Below are positions 40,787 through 51,243 of a stretch of 64,000 nt of DNA, piece by piece. The notes beneath the pieces were generated by a model. That model worked only from the letters and a program-made list of their open reading frames with translations, was not told where the DNA came from and searched no databases. Location: the NCBI RefSeq assembly GCF_003947415.1, contig NZ_QHKL01000009.1:62001-126000 (forward strand), written 5' to 3'. Source of the stretch: Amycolatopsis sp. WAC 01376 (GTDB lineage Bacteria > Actinomycetota > Actinomycetes > Mycobacteriales > Pseudonocardiaceae). Every line of letters starts with the position of its first letter. The stretch's first letter is position 1. Both the position numbers and the translations under genes were made by a program.

Positions 40787-42001
40787 CTACCAGGTGACCG
40801 GAAGGGCGTGGAGGCCGTAGATCGACGAGTCGTGCTTGAACGGCAGCTCGTCGACCGGAACGGCGATCCGGATGCCCGGAATACGCTTGAACAGCGTATC
40901 GAACACGATCTGGAGTTCCATCCGCGCGAGATTCTGGCCGAGGCACTGGTGCACGCCGAACCCGAACGCGACATGGTGCCGCGCGCCGCGTTCGATGTCG
41001 AAGGTGTCGGGGTTCTCGAACCCGTCGGGGTCGTGGTTGCCCGCGTTGCTCAGGCCGACGACGCCCTCACCCGCGCGGATGAGCGTGCCGCCGATCTCGA
41101 CGTCCGCCGTGGCGACCCGTGAAGTGGCCATCTCCGCGATGGTGAAGACCCGCAGGAGTTCTTCGATCGCGGGGAGGGTCTTGTCCGGGTCCGCCTTGAC
41201 CTTCGCCAGCTGATCCGGGTTCTCCAGCAGGGTCACCGTGCCGAGCGAGATCATGTTCGCCGTGGTTTCGTGCCCGGCGATGAGCAGCAGGAACGCCAGG
41301 CTGACGAGTTCGGCGTGGTCGGCCTCGCCCGTTTCCTGCTGCTTCAGGATCTGGCGGCCGAGGAGGTCGTCCTCGGTGGCGTTCGCTTCCTTCTTGGTGA
41401 CGAGTTCGTCGAGGTAGCTTTCGAGCTGCTCGAAAGCCGACTGCCGTTCTTCGGGTGTGACTTCCCGGTTGAGCATCTTGGAACTGCAGGTCTGGAAGAA
41501 ATCGTGGTCCGCATAGGGGACACCGAGCAGTTCGCAGATCACCAGCGACGGCACCGGTAAGGAAAGTGCCTGGACGAGATCGGCGGGTTTGGGGCCCGCG
41601 AGCAGGGCGTCGATGTGGTCGTCGACGATTTGCTGGATTCGCGGCTGGAGCGCCTTCATCCGTTTGACGGTGAATTCCCCGACCACGTCACGCCGGGCCT
41701 GGCTGTGCTCCGGCGGGTCCATCGCGATGAGCGACGGCCGGAACGGCTTGTCCGGCCGCGGGGCTGGCCGCGCGACCATCATCGGGAACGAGGGATTCTG
41801 CCGGTCGGAGCTGAAATGCGGGCTGCTCAGCATTTCGCGGATGTCTTCGAGCCGGGTGAGTGCCCAAGCCGTTTGGCCGGACGGCAGACCGACCCGGGAA
41901 ATCGGGCTTTCCGTGCGAAGCGTTTCGTATTCGGGAGGCGGCGAAAACGGGCATTTCCGGGCCAGCGGCAGGGTCGCGGTGGTTTCCTCGACGTCAGTCA
42001 T
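40787..42001 (-). CDS. Cytochrome P450, CYP105-like
   Basis: A 404-residue soluble monooxygenase. The haem ligand is Cys353 (FGFGVHQCLGQ), the I-helix oxygen motif is AGHETT (242-247) and ExxR is Glu281-Arg284. CPFSPPPEYETLR near the start resembles CYP105 proteins, which act on diverse xenobiotics and secondary metabolites. AAGGAC precedes the ATG. It forms an operon with a [3Fe-4S] ferredoxin and is divergent from a TetR gene, which likely represses it. There is no biosynthetic cluster nearby, so a catabolic or detoxifying role is as likely as tailoring. Confidence 0.94.
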   Translation of the reverse strand: MTDVEETTATLPLARKCPFSPPPEYETLRTESPISRVGLPSGQTAWALTRLEDIREMLSSPHFSSDRQNPSFPMMVARPAPRPDKPFRPSLIAMDPPEHSQARRDVVGEFTVKRMKALQPRIQQIVDDHIDALLAGPKPADLVQALSLPVPSLVICELLGVPYADHDFFQTCSSKMLNREVTPEERQSAFEQLESYLDELVTKKEANATEDDLLGRQILKQQETGEADHAELVSLAFLLLIAGHETTANMISLGTVTLLENPDQLAKVKADPDKTLPAIEELLRVFTIAEMATSRVATADVEIGGTLIRAGEGVVGLSNAGNHDPDGFENPDTFDIERGARHHVAFGFGVHQCLGQNLARMELQIVFDTLFKRIPGIRIAVPVDELPFKHDSSIYGLHALPVTW

Positions 42002-42106
42002 CGGGTTGTCCTTCCCCAGGTGTCGGGTGGGCTCGGGCGATATCGGACAGGGGACCCCAAAACGTATGCGGATGGTTTCATTCCGCTTATGTCACCAAGG
42101 TACTCA

Positions 42107-42127
42107 AGTGGAGACTGGTCGTCCACT
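42107..42127. promoter_or_regulatory. Possible TetR operator between P450 and its regulator
   Basis: AGTGGA (42107-42112) and TCCACT (42122-42127) are a 6-bp inverted repeat with 9 bases between, in the 216-base divergent gap. Half-sites are short, so confidence is limited. Confidence 0.4.
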
Positions 42128-42217
42128 CGCGAAGGGGTGGTTTCCCGGGAAGCGTGAAGGGAACGCCCTTACGTGCGAGAATCACGGCCCTGAAGGACCC
42201 TTCGAGAGGCGAGGATC

Positions 42218-42856
42218 ATGACTGCCGACCCCGAGACCCGCTTGCGCGCCGACGCGCGCCGGAACCGGGATCAGATCCTGGCCGCCGCGAGAGCCATCTT
42301 CGCCGCACAGGGCGCCGAGGTCCCGATGGAGGAGATCGCGCGCTCGGCGGGCGTCGGCGTCGGCACCCTCTATCGGCGATTCCCGGACCGGGACGCGTTG
42401 ATCCGGGCGGTCGCCGTCGACAACTTCGACAGGGTCCTGAGAGACGCGAAAGCCGCGCGGGATCAGGAATCCTCCGACTGGGACGCTCTGATCCGGCTCC
42501 TGCACCAGTCGATGGAGCTTCAGCTGAGCATCCAGCTCGCGATGGTGTCGCCACGCGCGCTGGTGATCCTGAAGAGTGACCCCGCGATCAAGGCCCTGCG
42601 TGACGAACTGGTCCTGGTGATGGACGCTTTCGTCCGGGGCGCGCAGGCGGAGGGCAGGCTCCGGACGGACGTCGCCACCGGTGACGTCGCGATCCTGTTC
42701 GCGACGTTGCTGCGGCAGATGCCGGGCAAGGGCGAGGAGGTCGCGCGGATGGCGACCCGGCGCTGCATCGGGATCATGATCGACGGCTTACGGGCCGTCG
42801 GCGGGAACGAGCCGTTGCCGGGACGGCCGCTGACCGGCGCAGACCTGGACGCGTGA
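42218..42856 (+). CDS. TetR family transcriptional regulator
   Basis: A 212-residue repressor. The HTH spans about residues 15-62: ILAAARAIFAAQGAEVPMEE, then IARSAGVGVGTLYRRFPDRD. The C-terminal helical domain holds the ligand pocket and dimer face. ATG 42218 follows GAGGCGAGGA. It is divergent from the P450-ferredoxin operon, its likely target. A 26-bp palindrome terminates it against the convergent aldehyde dehydrogenase-like gene. Confidence 0.9.
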   Translation: MTADPETRLRADARRNRDQILAAARAIFAAQGAEVPMEEIARSAGVGVGTLYRRFPDRDALIRAVAVDNFDRVLRDAKAARDQESSDWDALIRLLHQSMELQLSIQLAMVSPRALVILKSDPAIKALRDELVLVMDAFVRGAQAEGRLRTDVATGDVAILFATLLRQMPGKGEEVARMATRRCIGIMIDGLRAVGGNEPLPGRPLTGADLDA

Positions 42857-42886
42857 GGCTTCGGGGCGCGGTGCGACCTGTCCCGG

Positions 42887-42943
42887 ATGTCATGAAAGGG
42901 TCGTTCAGGACGAAAAACGTCCTGAACGACCCTTTCATGACAT
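42887..42943. terminator. Perfect 26-bp palindrome with A5 loop
   Basis: Arms 42887-42912 and 42918-42943 pair exactly around AAAAA. It contains CATGAAAGGGTCGTTCAGGA. Between convergent genes, it should act on both. In RNA from the minus strand the loop is U5. Confidence 0.85.
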
Positions 42944-42998
42944 TTGCGGGCCGCCCGAACTGCCGCAAACAGGTGCCCAACTGTCCGAACCGGCTGGG

Positions 42999-43857
42999 CT
43001 AGACGCCCAGCGGGTGCCAGACGGTCTTCGCTTCCAGGTACCGCCGCAGCCGCGCGATGTCGGCGTCGGCGGTCCAGTCCGGCTCGACGTCCGGGACGGT
43101 CAGGACACGCTTCACGGTGCCCGCGGCATCGCGCGCCAGGTCCGCCCGCGCGGACGGCTCCGCGCCCGTCGGGTCGAGGGCGTTGACGTCCCCGTGCGAG
43201 GCCAGCCACGAACCCAGCTCCGACGCGCGGCCGGTCAGGATGTTCGCCACGCCACCAGGCAGGTCGGATGTCGCCAGGACCTCCGAAAGGGTGATCGCGG
43301 GCAGCGGCCGGTCCGCGCTGGAGACCACCACGGCCGTCGAACCCGTCGCCAGGACCGGCGCGAGCACGCTCACCAGGCCGAGCAACGACGACTGCTGCGG
43401 CGCCAGCACACCCACGACACCCGTCGGTTCCGGGACGGTGAAGGAGAAGTACGGGCCGGCGACGGGGTTGGCCCCGCCGAGCACGGTCGCGATCTTGTCG
43501 GTCCAGCCCGCGTACCAGACCCAGCGGTCGATCGAAGCGTCCACAAGGGACTGTGCCTTCTTGGCCGCGATGCCTTCGGACGCGGCGACCTCCGCGACGA
43601 ACTGCTCGCGGCGCCCTTCCAGCATCTCCGCGACCCGGTACAGCACCTGGCCGCGGTTGTACGCGGTCGCCGCCGACCAGCCGCCGAAAGCCTTGCGGGC
43701 GGCGGAAACCGCGTCGCGGACGTCCTTGCGGGACGCGTGCGAGGCGTTCGCCAGGAACTTGCCCTTGCTGTCGGTGACCGGATACACCCGGCCCGACTCC
43801 GAACGCGGGAACTTGCCGCCGATGTAGAGCTTGTAGGTCTTCGCCACCGAAATACGG

Positions 43858-43865
<8 letters not shown>
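42999..43865 (-). CDS. Half-length aldehyde dehydrogenase paralogue lacking catalytic domain
   Basis: A 288-residue protein that matches the NAD-binding half of an aldehyde dehydrogenase (KTYKLYIGGKFPRSES at the start, FTVPEPTGVVGVLAPQQSSL near 130), but stops before the catalytic Glu and Cys. It has the usual end of a complete gene, not a frameshift: the frame is clean and the start overlaps the full-length ALDH stop by 8 bases. I recall similar ALDH pairs in other actinomycetes, so it is probably a real, non-catalytic or regulatory subunit. A relic maintained by coupling is the alternative. Confidence 0.8.
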
Positions 43866-45291
<1,426 letters not shown>

Positions 45292-45294
45292 GGA

Positions 45295-46269
45295 TCAGTC
45301 CACCGTCACGTAGTCGGGACCGCTGTAGTGGCCGTCGGCCTGGGTGCGGCGCTGCAGCAGGAGGTCGTTGAGCAGGCTGGACGCGCCGAACCGGAACAGG
45401 TCCGGGGTCAGCCACTGCTCGCCGGCGACCTCGTGCACCGCGACCAGGTACTTGATCGCGTCCTTGGTCGTCCGGATGCCACCGGCGGGTTTGACGCCGC
45501 GCAGTTCACCGGTCTGGACGAACCAGTCGCGGACGGCCTGCAGCATCACGTGGGTGACCGGCAGCGTCGCGGCGGGCGAGACCTTGCCGGTGGAGGTCTT
45601 GATGAAATCGCCGCCGGCCAGCAGCGCGAGCCAGGACGCGCGGCGGACGTTGTCGTAGGTGGCCAGCTCACCGGTTTCGAGGATGACCTTCAGGTGAGCG
45701 CCGCCACAGGCGGCCTTGATGGCCTGGATCTCCTCGAAGACCTCCAGATAGCGGCCTTCCAGGAAGGCGCCGCGATCGATCACCATGTCGATCTCGGCGG
45801 CTCCGGCGTCGACGGCGATCTTGGTGTCGGCCAGCTTGATCTCACGGCTCGTGCGGCCGGCCGGGAAGCCGGTGGCGACACTCGCGACGTGGATGCCGGT
45901 GCCGCGAAGCGCCTCGACAGCCGTCTCGACCATGTCCGGGTACACGCACACGGCCGCGACCCGCGGGGTGTCCTGGCGTTCCGGATCCGGCCGCATGGCC
46001 TTCGCGGCGAGCGCGCGGACCTTGCCCCGGGTGTCGGCGCCTTCGAGGGTCGTCAGGTCGACCATCGAAATGGCGGTGTCGATCGCCCAGAGCTTGGCGG
46101 CCTTCTTGATGCTGCGCGTGCCGAGTCCCGCCGCCCGCTGCTCCCCGCCGACCTGGTCGACACCAGGCAGCCCGTGCAGGAACCGGCGCAGGCTCGCCTC
46201 GTCGCGAGTCGCGTCCGCCAGCGGCGACGGGGTGGCCGTCGCCGCTGACGAGCTGGTCGTAGCTGTCAT
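45295..46269 (-). CDS. deoC: Deoxyribose-phosphate aldolase
   Basis: A 324-residue class I aldolase that cleaves deoxyribose-5-phosphate to glyceraldehyde-3-phosphate and acetaldehyde. The Schiff-base lysine is in DFIKTSTGK; the proton-relay lysine in GVKPAGGIRT and the Asp in EIDMVIDRGA are present. An N-terminal extension of about 60 residues and the length above 300 place it in the longer, human-like DERA group. ATG 46269 is 7 bases from TACACT with no Shine-Dalgarno sequence. It completes deoxynucleoside catabolism begun by DeoA. Confidence 0.95.
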   Translation of the reverse strand: MTATTSSSAATATPSPLADATRDEASLRRFLHGLPGVDQVGGEQRAAGLGTRSIKKAAKLWAIDTAISMVDLTTLEGADTRGKVRALAAKAMRPDPERQDTPRVAAVCVYPDMVETAVEALRGTGIHVASVATGFPAGRTSREIKLADTKIAVDAGAAEIDMVIDRGAFLEGRYLEVFEEIQAIKAACGGAHLKVILETGELATYDNVRRASWLALLAGGDFIKTSTGKVSPAATLPVTHVMLQAVRDWFVQTGELRGVKPAGGIRTTKDAIKYLVAVHEVAGEQWLTPDLFRFGASSLLNDLLLQRRTQADGHYSGPDYVTVD

Positions 46270-46276
46270 ACGGGTG

Positions 46277-46282
46277 AGTGTA
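46277..46282 (-). promoter_or_regulatory. -10 element of the deoC operon
   Basis: TACACT on the minus strand, 7 bases before ATG 46269. The gap to the upstream stop is only 19 bases, so the -35 region lies in the serine hydrolase coding sequence. Confidence 0.55.
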
Positions 46283-46288
46283 GGCGGC

Positions 46289-47446
46289 CTACAAGCTGGG
46301 CACCGGGGCCTGGGCGGCGGCCTTGGCCGGGATCACTGGTGCGCAGAACTCGGAGATCATCGGCAGCTGACGCTTGAGCGCGGCCTCCGGCGACGCGGTG
46401 AGGTCGACGGTGGCCAGCGTGGAGATGTTCTTGCCGGATTCGTCACGGAAGCTGAGGGTGGCGAAACCGGGCAGATCGCCGCCGTGGCCCCAGACGGTGA
46501 CGTCTTCGGCGCAGATACCCGCGCTCTTCAGATTGACCTTCATCAGGCCGAGGCCGTACTCCATGCCGCCGGCGGGGACCGTCTTCTTCATCTGCGCGAG
46601 CAGGTCCGCGGGCAGTAGGCGGCCGCCGAGCAGGGCCTCGAAGAAGCGGTTGAGGTCCTTGCCCGAAGACACCATGCCGCCCGCGCCGTAGTAGCGCGAG
46701 TAGTTGTAAGTGGTGACGTCGGTGAGGCCGCGCGGCGCGTCGTACAGCTGCTCGTAGCCGCGGGCGGCCGCGCCGATCAGGAACGGGAAGTCGCGGGGGA
46801 GCGAGGTGTCGCGCAGGTGCAGCGGCCCGGTGATGCGCTCGGCGAGCGCGCGTTCCAGCGGCTTCCGGGTGGTCTTCTCGACCAGCAGGGCGAGCACGTT
46901 GTAGCCGGTGTTGGAGTACGCCCAGCTCGTTCCGGGCTTGAACTGCAATGGCTGCTTCGTCACGCTCAGGTGGATCTGGTCGTCGCTGTCGAAGTGCTCG
47001 AAGCGTTCGGTGTCGATCTCCGGCCCCGTCGCCCAGGAATCCTCGGGAGCCAGATCGCGCGGGAGGCCGCTGGTGTGCTGAAGCACCTGGCGGACGGTGA
47101 TCGGCTCCGGATACGGCAGCAGCCCTGGCAGGTAGCGCTGCACGGGCTCGTCCAGCCCGACGCGCTTTTCGGCCACCAGTTGCAGGACCAAGGTCGCGAC
47201 GAAGACCTTCGACACACTCGCGATCCGCCAGCGGCCCGACGCGTCCGGCTTGCCCGGCCGCTCGATGTTCGCGACACCGCTGACGCCGCGGAATCCGTCG
47301 GAGACGGCGACCATGCCCGGGATGCCCGCGGCGACCGCCGCGTCCATCGCGGCTTGGCGAGGATCGGTCTTCTCAGCGGCCACCGCCGGGAATGCGGTGA
47401 CGGAAAGCAGTGCGGCACAAGCGATCGCGACGAAACTTCGGCGCAT
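46289..47446 (-). CDS. Secreted serine hydrolase, beta-lactamase/D,D-peptidase family
   Basis: A 385-residue exported protein of the class C beta-lactamase superfamily. The signal peptide ends at AVAAE (about 24). SVSK (77-80, SxxK), YSNTGYN (YxN) and WGHGGDLPG (HxG) supply the catalytic set. It resembles Streptomyces R61 D,D-carboxypeptidase in motif choice, so peptidoglycan or peptide esters are possible substrates; a beta-lactam hydrolase cannot be excluded. It is 22 bases after the DUF1707 gene and may be co-transcribed with it, while deoC downstream has its own promoter. Confidence 0.9.
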   Translation of the reverse strand: MRRSFVAIACAALLSVTAFPAVAAEKTDPRQAAMDAAVAAGIPGMVAVSDGFRGVSGVANIERPGKPDASGRWRIASVSKVFVATLVLQLVAEKRVGLDEPVQRYLPGLLPYPEPITVRQVLQHTSGLPRDLAPEDSWATGPEIDTERFEHFDSDDQIHLSVTKQPLQFKPGTSWAYSNTGYNVLALLVEKTTRKPLERALAERITGPLHLRDTSLPRDFPFLIGAAARGYEQLYDAPRGLTDVTTYNYSRYYGAGGMVSSGKDLNRFFEALLGGRLLPADLLAQMKKTVPAGGMEYGLGLMKVNLKSAGICAEDVTVWGHGGDLPGFATLSFRDESGKNISTLATVDLTASPEAALKRQLPMISEFCAPVIPAKAAAQAPVPSL

Positions 47447-47468
47447 GTGGTGAACCCCCCAGTTCAGG

Positions 47469-48113
47469 TCAGGCTTCCAGTTCGGGTACGTCCTTTTTAC
47501 GTGGTTTCCGCTTCACGACGACGCCACCCCAGAACGCCAGGCCGGTGATCTTCACCGTCGGCGCGGTCGGCGGCGCCGGGGGAGTCCCGGCGCGGTCCTC
47601 CAGTTCGAAGGCGCCCATGAAGCCGATTCCGGTGACCTCCACGTTGATGTCGTCGGGCACGATGATGTCGATCCCGCCCATGATCGCGACCGCGGTGATC
47701 GTCGTGTTCTTCTCGGCGAAGCGCGCGTATCGCAGGTCGATGTCGGTGCCGCCCCAGAACGCGAAACTGTTGTGCTGCGGCGGGACGACCCAGCTGCCCT
47801 TGCGCGAGGCGCCGGACATGACGGCGATCGACGCGCCGGAACCCGGATGCCCGCCGATGCGATCGTCGGGCAGGCCGAGCGCGCGCGACGCCGACGGCTG
47901 GATCGCCGAACGGGACTGAGGCAGGTCCGCGGTGACCGGCTTGAGATCGCCGACGGTCTTGGCCGCGTACACGATGGTGAGCCGTTCTTCCAGCTCGTTG
48001 ATGGTGATGCGCCCTTCGGACATCGCCGCGTGCAGCACCTGCGCGACCTGCTCACGGTCGGCGTCGGAGATGCGCATTTGTTCGGGGCCCGGCAGGGCCG
48101 GCTCTTCACTCAC
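47469..48113 (-). CDS. DUF1707 protein with LiaF-like C-terminal domain
   Basis: A 214-residue protein. MRISDADREQVAQVLHAAMS to about residue 65 is a DUF1707 domain, a short SHOCT-like helical module frequent in actinobacteria. The C-terminal 110 residues carry FAFWGGTDIDLRYARF, AIMGGIDIIVPDDINV and GIGFMGAFELEDRA, the repeated pattern of the LiaF/cell-wall-active antibiotic response domain. There is no membrane helix. GTG 48113 is chosen because TAGGCT lies 7 bases upstream; ATG 48077 at the domain start is an alternative. Envelope stress sensing is a fair guess. Confidence 0.82.
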   Translation of the reverse strand: MSEEPALPGPEQMRISDADREQVAQVLHAAMSEGRITINELEERLTIVYAAKTVGDLKPVTADLPQSRSAIQPSASRALGLPDDRIGGHPGSGASIAVMSGASRKGSWVVPPQHNSFAFWGGTDIDLRYARFAEKNTTITAVAIMGGIDIIVPDDINVEVTGIGFMGAFELEDRAGTPPAPPTAPTVKITGLAFWGGVVVKRKPRKKDVPELEA

Positions 48114-48120
48114 CTGGAGG

Positions 48121-48126
48121 AGCCTA
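48121..48126 (-). promoter_or_regulatory. -10 element of the DUF1707 gene
   Basis: TAGGCT on the minus strand, 7 bases before GTG 48113, with no Shine-Dalgarno sequence in the gap. Confidence 0.5.
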
Positions 48127-48182
48127 GCGCCGACGGGAGGGCCAAGCGTCCATCTTATGGTCGACAGTGGCATCCTCCGTTG

Positions 48183-48626
48183 ATGGGGAACTCGCTACCC
48201 GGCGCCGTGGAGCTGCCGGACGGGGTCGAAGTACGCGGACGGGGCCTGGGTCGCCCCTGGCCAGAGGGGCCTTCGCCGGATTTCGGCCTGTATTTGGGCG
48301 GCGCGAAGCTGCGCCGGAAGCACGATCACAAAATGGACTGGGAGCGGGCGTGGATCCGCTGGCCCGACTTCCTGCTGCCGACGGACTGGGCGGACGCGCG
48401 GCGCCGGATCGTCGATCTGCACACCCGGGCGGCGGCGGGCGAAGCCGTCGAGGTCGCCTGTTACGGCGGAGTCGGGCGGACCGGCACGGTGCTGTCCTGT
48501 CTCGCCACCCTTTCCGGGCTGAGCGCCGAAGAGGCGGTGGCGTGGGCGCGGGCCAACCACGACAAGCGTTCGGTGGAGACGCCGTGGCAGCGCCGCTGGG
48601 TCGGCTGGTTCGCGCGGCAGGCCTGA
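48183..48626 (+). CDS. Small protein-tyrosine-phosphatase-like protein
   Basis: A 147-residue cytoplasmic protein with the phosphatase loop ACYGGVGRTGT: Cys93 and Arg99 in the C-x5-R pattern. An upstream Trp-Pro-Asp (WPDF, 60-63) could be the general-acid loop, as in tyrosine phosphatases. SGLSAEEAVAWARANHDKRS and TPWQRRWVGWF follow the usual C-terminal part of small actinobacterial family members. ATG 48183 is in a 69-base gap from the divergent DUF1707 gene. Substrate is unknown. The stop lies just before the upp promoter. Confidence 0.82.
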   Translation: MGNSLPGAVELPDGVEVRGRGLGRPWPEGPSPDFGLYLGGAKLRRKHDHKMDWERAWIRWPDFLLPTDWADARRRIVDLHTRAAAGEAVEVACYGGVGRTGTVLSCLATLSGLSAEEAVAWARANHDKRSVETPWQRRWVGWFARQA

Positions 48627-48631
48627 CGGGC

Positions 48632-48637
48632 TAAATT
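48632..48637 (+). promoter_or_regulatory. Leaderless -10 of upp
   Basis: TAAATT at 48632-48637, then 7 bases to ATG 48645. A weak TTCGCG 17 bases upstream may be the -35. No Shine-Dalgarno sequence is present. Confidence 0.6.
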
Positions 48638-48644
48638 GACCGGC

Positions 48645-49268
48645 ATGGATGTGCACGTCGTTGATCACCCGCTGGCCAAGGCCAGGCTCTCCACCATGCG
48701 CGACGCGCGCACCGACAGCGCCGCCTTCCGCGCGGCGCTGCACGAACTGACCGTCATGCTGGTCTACGAAGCCACGCGCGACATGCCCGTGCGGATCGAG
48801 CGGATCCACACGCCGGTGGCGCGCACCGAGGGTTACGCGCTGGCGAGCCCGCCGCTGCTGGTGCCGGTCCTGCGCGCCGGGCTCGGGATGGCGGATCAGG
48901 CGCACAAACTGATCCCGGACGCCCAAATGGGTTTCGTCGGCCTCGCCCGCGACGAAGAAACGCTCAAGCCGACGCCGTACCTCGAGTCGCTGCCCGAATC
49001 GCTCGCCGACCGGCCGGTGATGGTGCTCGACCCGATGCTCGCGACCGGCGGCTCGATGGAGTACACGATCCGGCTGCTCACCGACAGGGGCGCCACCGAC
49101 GTCACCGCGATCTGCGCGCTCGCCGCGCCCGAGGGCATCGAGCATCTGGAGAAGACCGGGCTGCCGCTGCGGGTGGTGACCGCGAGCATCGACGAGCGGC
49201 TGAACGATTCCGGCTTCATCGTGCCGGGCCTCGGTGACGCGGGAGACCGGCAGTACGGGGCCGTCTGA
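48645..49268 (+). CDS. upp: Uracil phosphoribosyltransferase
   Basis: A 207-residue enzyme that makes UMP from uracil and PRPP. The PRPP motif is MVLDPMLATGGSMEYT. The C-terminal uracil-binding segment FIVPGLGDAGDRQYG is conserved. ATG 48645 gives the family N-terminus MDVHVVDHPLAKARLS and is 7 bases from a TAAATT -10; a TTG three codons earlier is unlikely. It recovers uracil released by pyrimidine phosphorolysis and lies in the same broad neighbourhood as cdd, deoA and the phosphosugar mutase. Confidence 0.97.
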   Translation: MDVHVVDHPLAKARLSTMRDARTDSAAFRAALHELTVMLVYEATRDMPVRIERIHTPVARTEGYALASPPLLVPVLRAGLGMADQAHKLIPDAQMGFVGLARDEETLKPTPYLESLPESLADRPVMVLDPMLATGGSMEYTIRLLTDRGATDVTAICALAAPEGIEHLEKTGLPLRVVTASIDERLNDSGFIVPGLGDAGDRQYGAV

Positions 49269-49310
49269 CCCGTTTCGCAACAACTCCGCCGTTGCCGGTC
49301 ACTGACAGAT

Positions 49311-49916
49311 GTGACCAGAACAGTGACCGGAACGGTGGGGGTGCCGGTGGACTCACGCGAACCTCCTCCCGACAGGAGCGACACGGAGCTTTGGCAGGCG
49401 GCCGCGGGCGGTGACCACGGGGCGTTCACCGAGTTGTTCGAACGCCACGCCCAAGCGGTGTGGAACCACGGCTACCGGCTGACGGGGTCTTGGGCGTCGG
49501 CCGAAGACCTGACCTCGACGACGTTTCTCACCGCCTGGCGGCGCCGGGCGGACATCACACTCATCCGCGACAGCGCGTTGCCCTGGCTGTACACCGTCGC
49601 GGGAAACCTCGCACGCGGCGAACACCGCAGCGCCGGGCGGCGGCTCCGGCTCGTCCGGCGGCTGCCGGAACCCCGGTCGGTGTCCGACCACGCCGACACC
49701 GTCGTCGACCAGCTCGACGGCGAAGACCGCCTTCGGCAAGTGCTCGCCTTGGTCGCGAAGCTGCCGAAATCGCAACGGCAAGCCGTCGAACTCTGCCTGC
49801 TCGGCGATCTCTCCTCCGCCGACGCCGCCGAACTGCTCGGCGTCGCCGAGGTGACCGTTCGCGCCCACATCTCGCGGGCCCGTACGCAGCTGCGGGCCGC
49901 CCTGGAGGAGAAATGA
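49311..49916 (+). CDS. ECF-type RNA polymerase sigma factor
   Basis: A 201-residue sigma-70 family protein with only regions 2 and 4. Region 2 reads FTELFERHAQAVWNHGYRLT, then GSWASAEDLTSTTFLTAWRR. Region 4 is LPKSQRQAVELCLLGDLSSA, then DAAELLGVAEVTVRAHISRA. Several in-frame GTG starts (49311, 49326, 49347, 49353) are available; 49353, with GGGGG upstream, would give a more usual N-terminus. The stop overlaps the following gene (ATGA), which suggests that the single-span membrane protein there controls it or responds with it. Confidence 0.88.
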   Translation: MTRTVTGTVGVPVDSREPPPDRSDTELWQAAAGGDHGAFTELFERHAQAVWNHGYRLTGSWASAEDLTSTTFLTAWRRRADITLIRDSALPWLYTVAGNLARGEHRSAGRRLRLVRRLPEPRSVSDHADTVVDQLDGEDRLRQVLALVAKLPKSQRQAVELCLLGDLSSADAAELLGVAEVTVRAHISRARTQLRAALEEK

Positions 49917-51193
49917 CCGACGACCTCGGCCTGCCCGGCAGGCGCGAACTCCCCCCGGAAGTGCTCGACAACCTGCGGATGTCCCTGCGGGAGGGAATGG
50001 GAAAACCCGTGCGGCGGCGCTGGCCGATCGTCGCCGCGGCGGCCGCCGTCGTGCTGGTCCTCGCGGGCGCTCTGATCACGACCGTGCTCATCCGGAAGCC
50101 GGACGGACAGGGGCCCGTCGTCGCGAACCCTGACTTCTCCCTCGACCGGCCGAAGGCGGAGGAGGCGATGAACCGGTGCTGGGCCGTCGTCCAGTCCGAG
50201 GGAAGGGCCGCGAGCTTCCCGGCGCGGAACGAATGGGTGCCGCGATTCACCGTCGTTTCGCCGCCGGTCACCGTCGTCGCGATGATGGCGGACGGCAACC
50301 CCTTCTTCTGCGAGACCACGCTGATGACGGCGACCGTGTCCGATCCGAACGCCGTTCCCGCCTACACCGACGGCGCGCGGACCGCGGCCCTGCTGATGAC
50401 CAGGGCCGGGACGGTCGCGGGCATCGCCGATCCGGACTGGCCGAAAGTGGAGATGACGGGCCAGAACGAGGCGTCACTGTCCACACGGGACATCCCGGTC
50501 TTCCGGCCGGAGAACCTGTTCGTGCACATCGCGCCGATGAAGCCGTCGCGGACCACCTACGCCGTCGGGCCGACCCCCGGAGAGCAATCACGCCCGCTCG
50601 GGTATCACGCGCCGTACGCCCTCCGGCCCGCGCCGGAGCCGGCCGCGTCGAGGCTCGACAAACCGGTGTTCCCGGTTCCCGACCGTGCCACGCCCGCGGG
50701 TGAGTTCTTCAACACCTGCACGAGAGGAGCGTCCGAAACGGTGTCCGACGAGGACGCCTACCGGATCGGCGCGTACCTCGAAGGCCAGGATGTCGGCGTG
50801 GTCGTCGCTCGCCTGGGTGGCCAGGCCATCGTGTGCCAGGGCGGATTCGGGTACGGAGACGGGAAGACCGAGTACTACCGGGTCTTTCCCGACCAGCCGC
50901 GGTCCGCGGGGCCCGTGCGCACGTTGCAGGCCGAAACGGTCGGCAGGGTCGACCGCAACGGGAACCCCGTCCCGGTCCGGAACACGTATCTGGGAGTCGT
51001 TCCCGACGCCGCGGCGGGCGTGAAGCTCGACTTCGGGACCGGCACGACGATCGACGCGACGGTCGCGGACGGGACTTTCGCGGCCTGGGTGCCGGACGGG
51101 GTCAGTCAGGACTACGAGCACGCGCGGGTGGGCATCACCGTCGTGGACGCGGCTGGGGGGCTCCTGTACCAGGGGGCGCTTCCGCTCTACTGA
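49913..51193 (+). CDS. Single-span membrane protein coupled to the sigma gene, unknown
   Basis: A 426-residue protein with an N-terminal cytoplasmic segment of 37 residues, one membrane helix (about 38-60, WPIVAAAAAVVLVLAGALIT) and a 365-residue external domain. The cytoplasmic part has LPGRRELPPEVLDNLRMSLR but no zinc-binding anti-sigma (HxxxCxxC) motif. The external region appears to contain two similar segments, each with a Cys pair region (NPFFCETTLMTATV, GGQAIVCQGGFGYG). By position it is an anti-sigma or sensor candidate. The family is not known to me, so this remains inference. Confidence 0.75.
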   Translation: MTDDLGLPGRRELPPEVLDNLRMSLREGMGKPVRRRWPIVAAAAAVVLVLAGALITTVLIRKPDGQGPVVANPDFSLDRPKAEEAMNRCWAVVQSEGRAASFPARNEWVPRFTVVSPPVTVVAMMADGNPFFCETTLMTATVSDPNAVPAYTDGARTAALLMTRAGTVAGIADPDWPKVEMTGQNEASLSTRDIPVFRPENLFVHIAPMKPSRTTYAVGPTPGEQSRPLGYHAPYALRPAPEPAASRLDKPVFPVPDRATPAGEFFNTCTRGASETVSDEDAYRIGAYLEGQDVGVVVARLGGQAIVCQGGFGYGDGKTEYYRVFPDQPRSAGPVRTLQAETVGRVDRNGNPVPVRNTYLGVVPDAAAGVKLDFGTGTTIDATVADGTFAAWVPDGVSQDYEHARVGITVVDAAGGLLYQGALPLY

Positions 51194-51243
51194 CCGGAGC
51201 GCGTTTAGCCCGCTAAACGCGACGCGACCCCGGCCGCGTAGGT

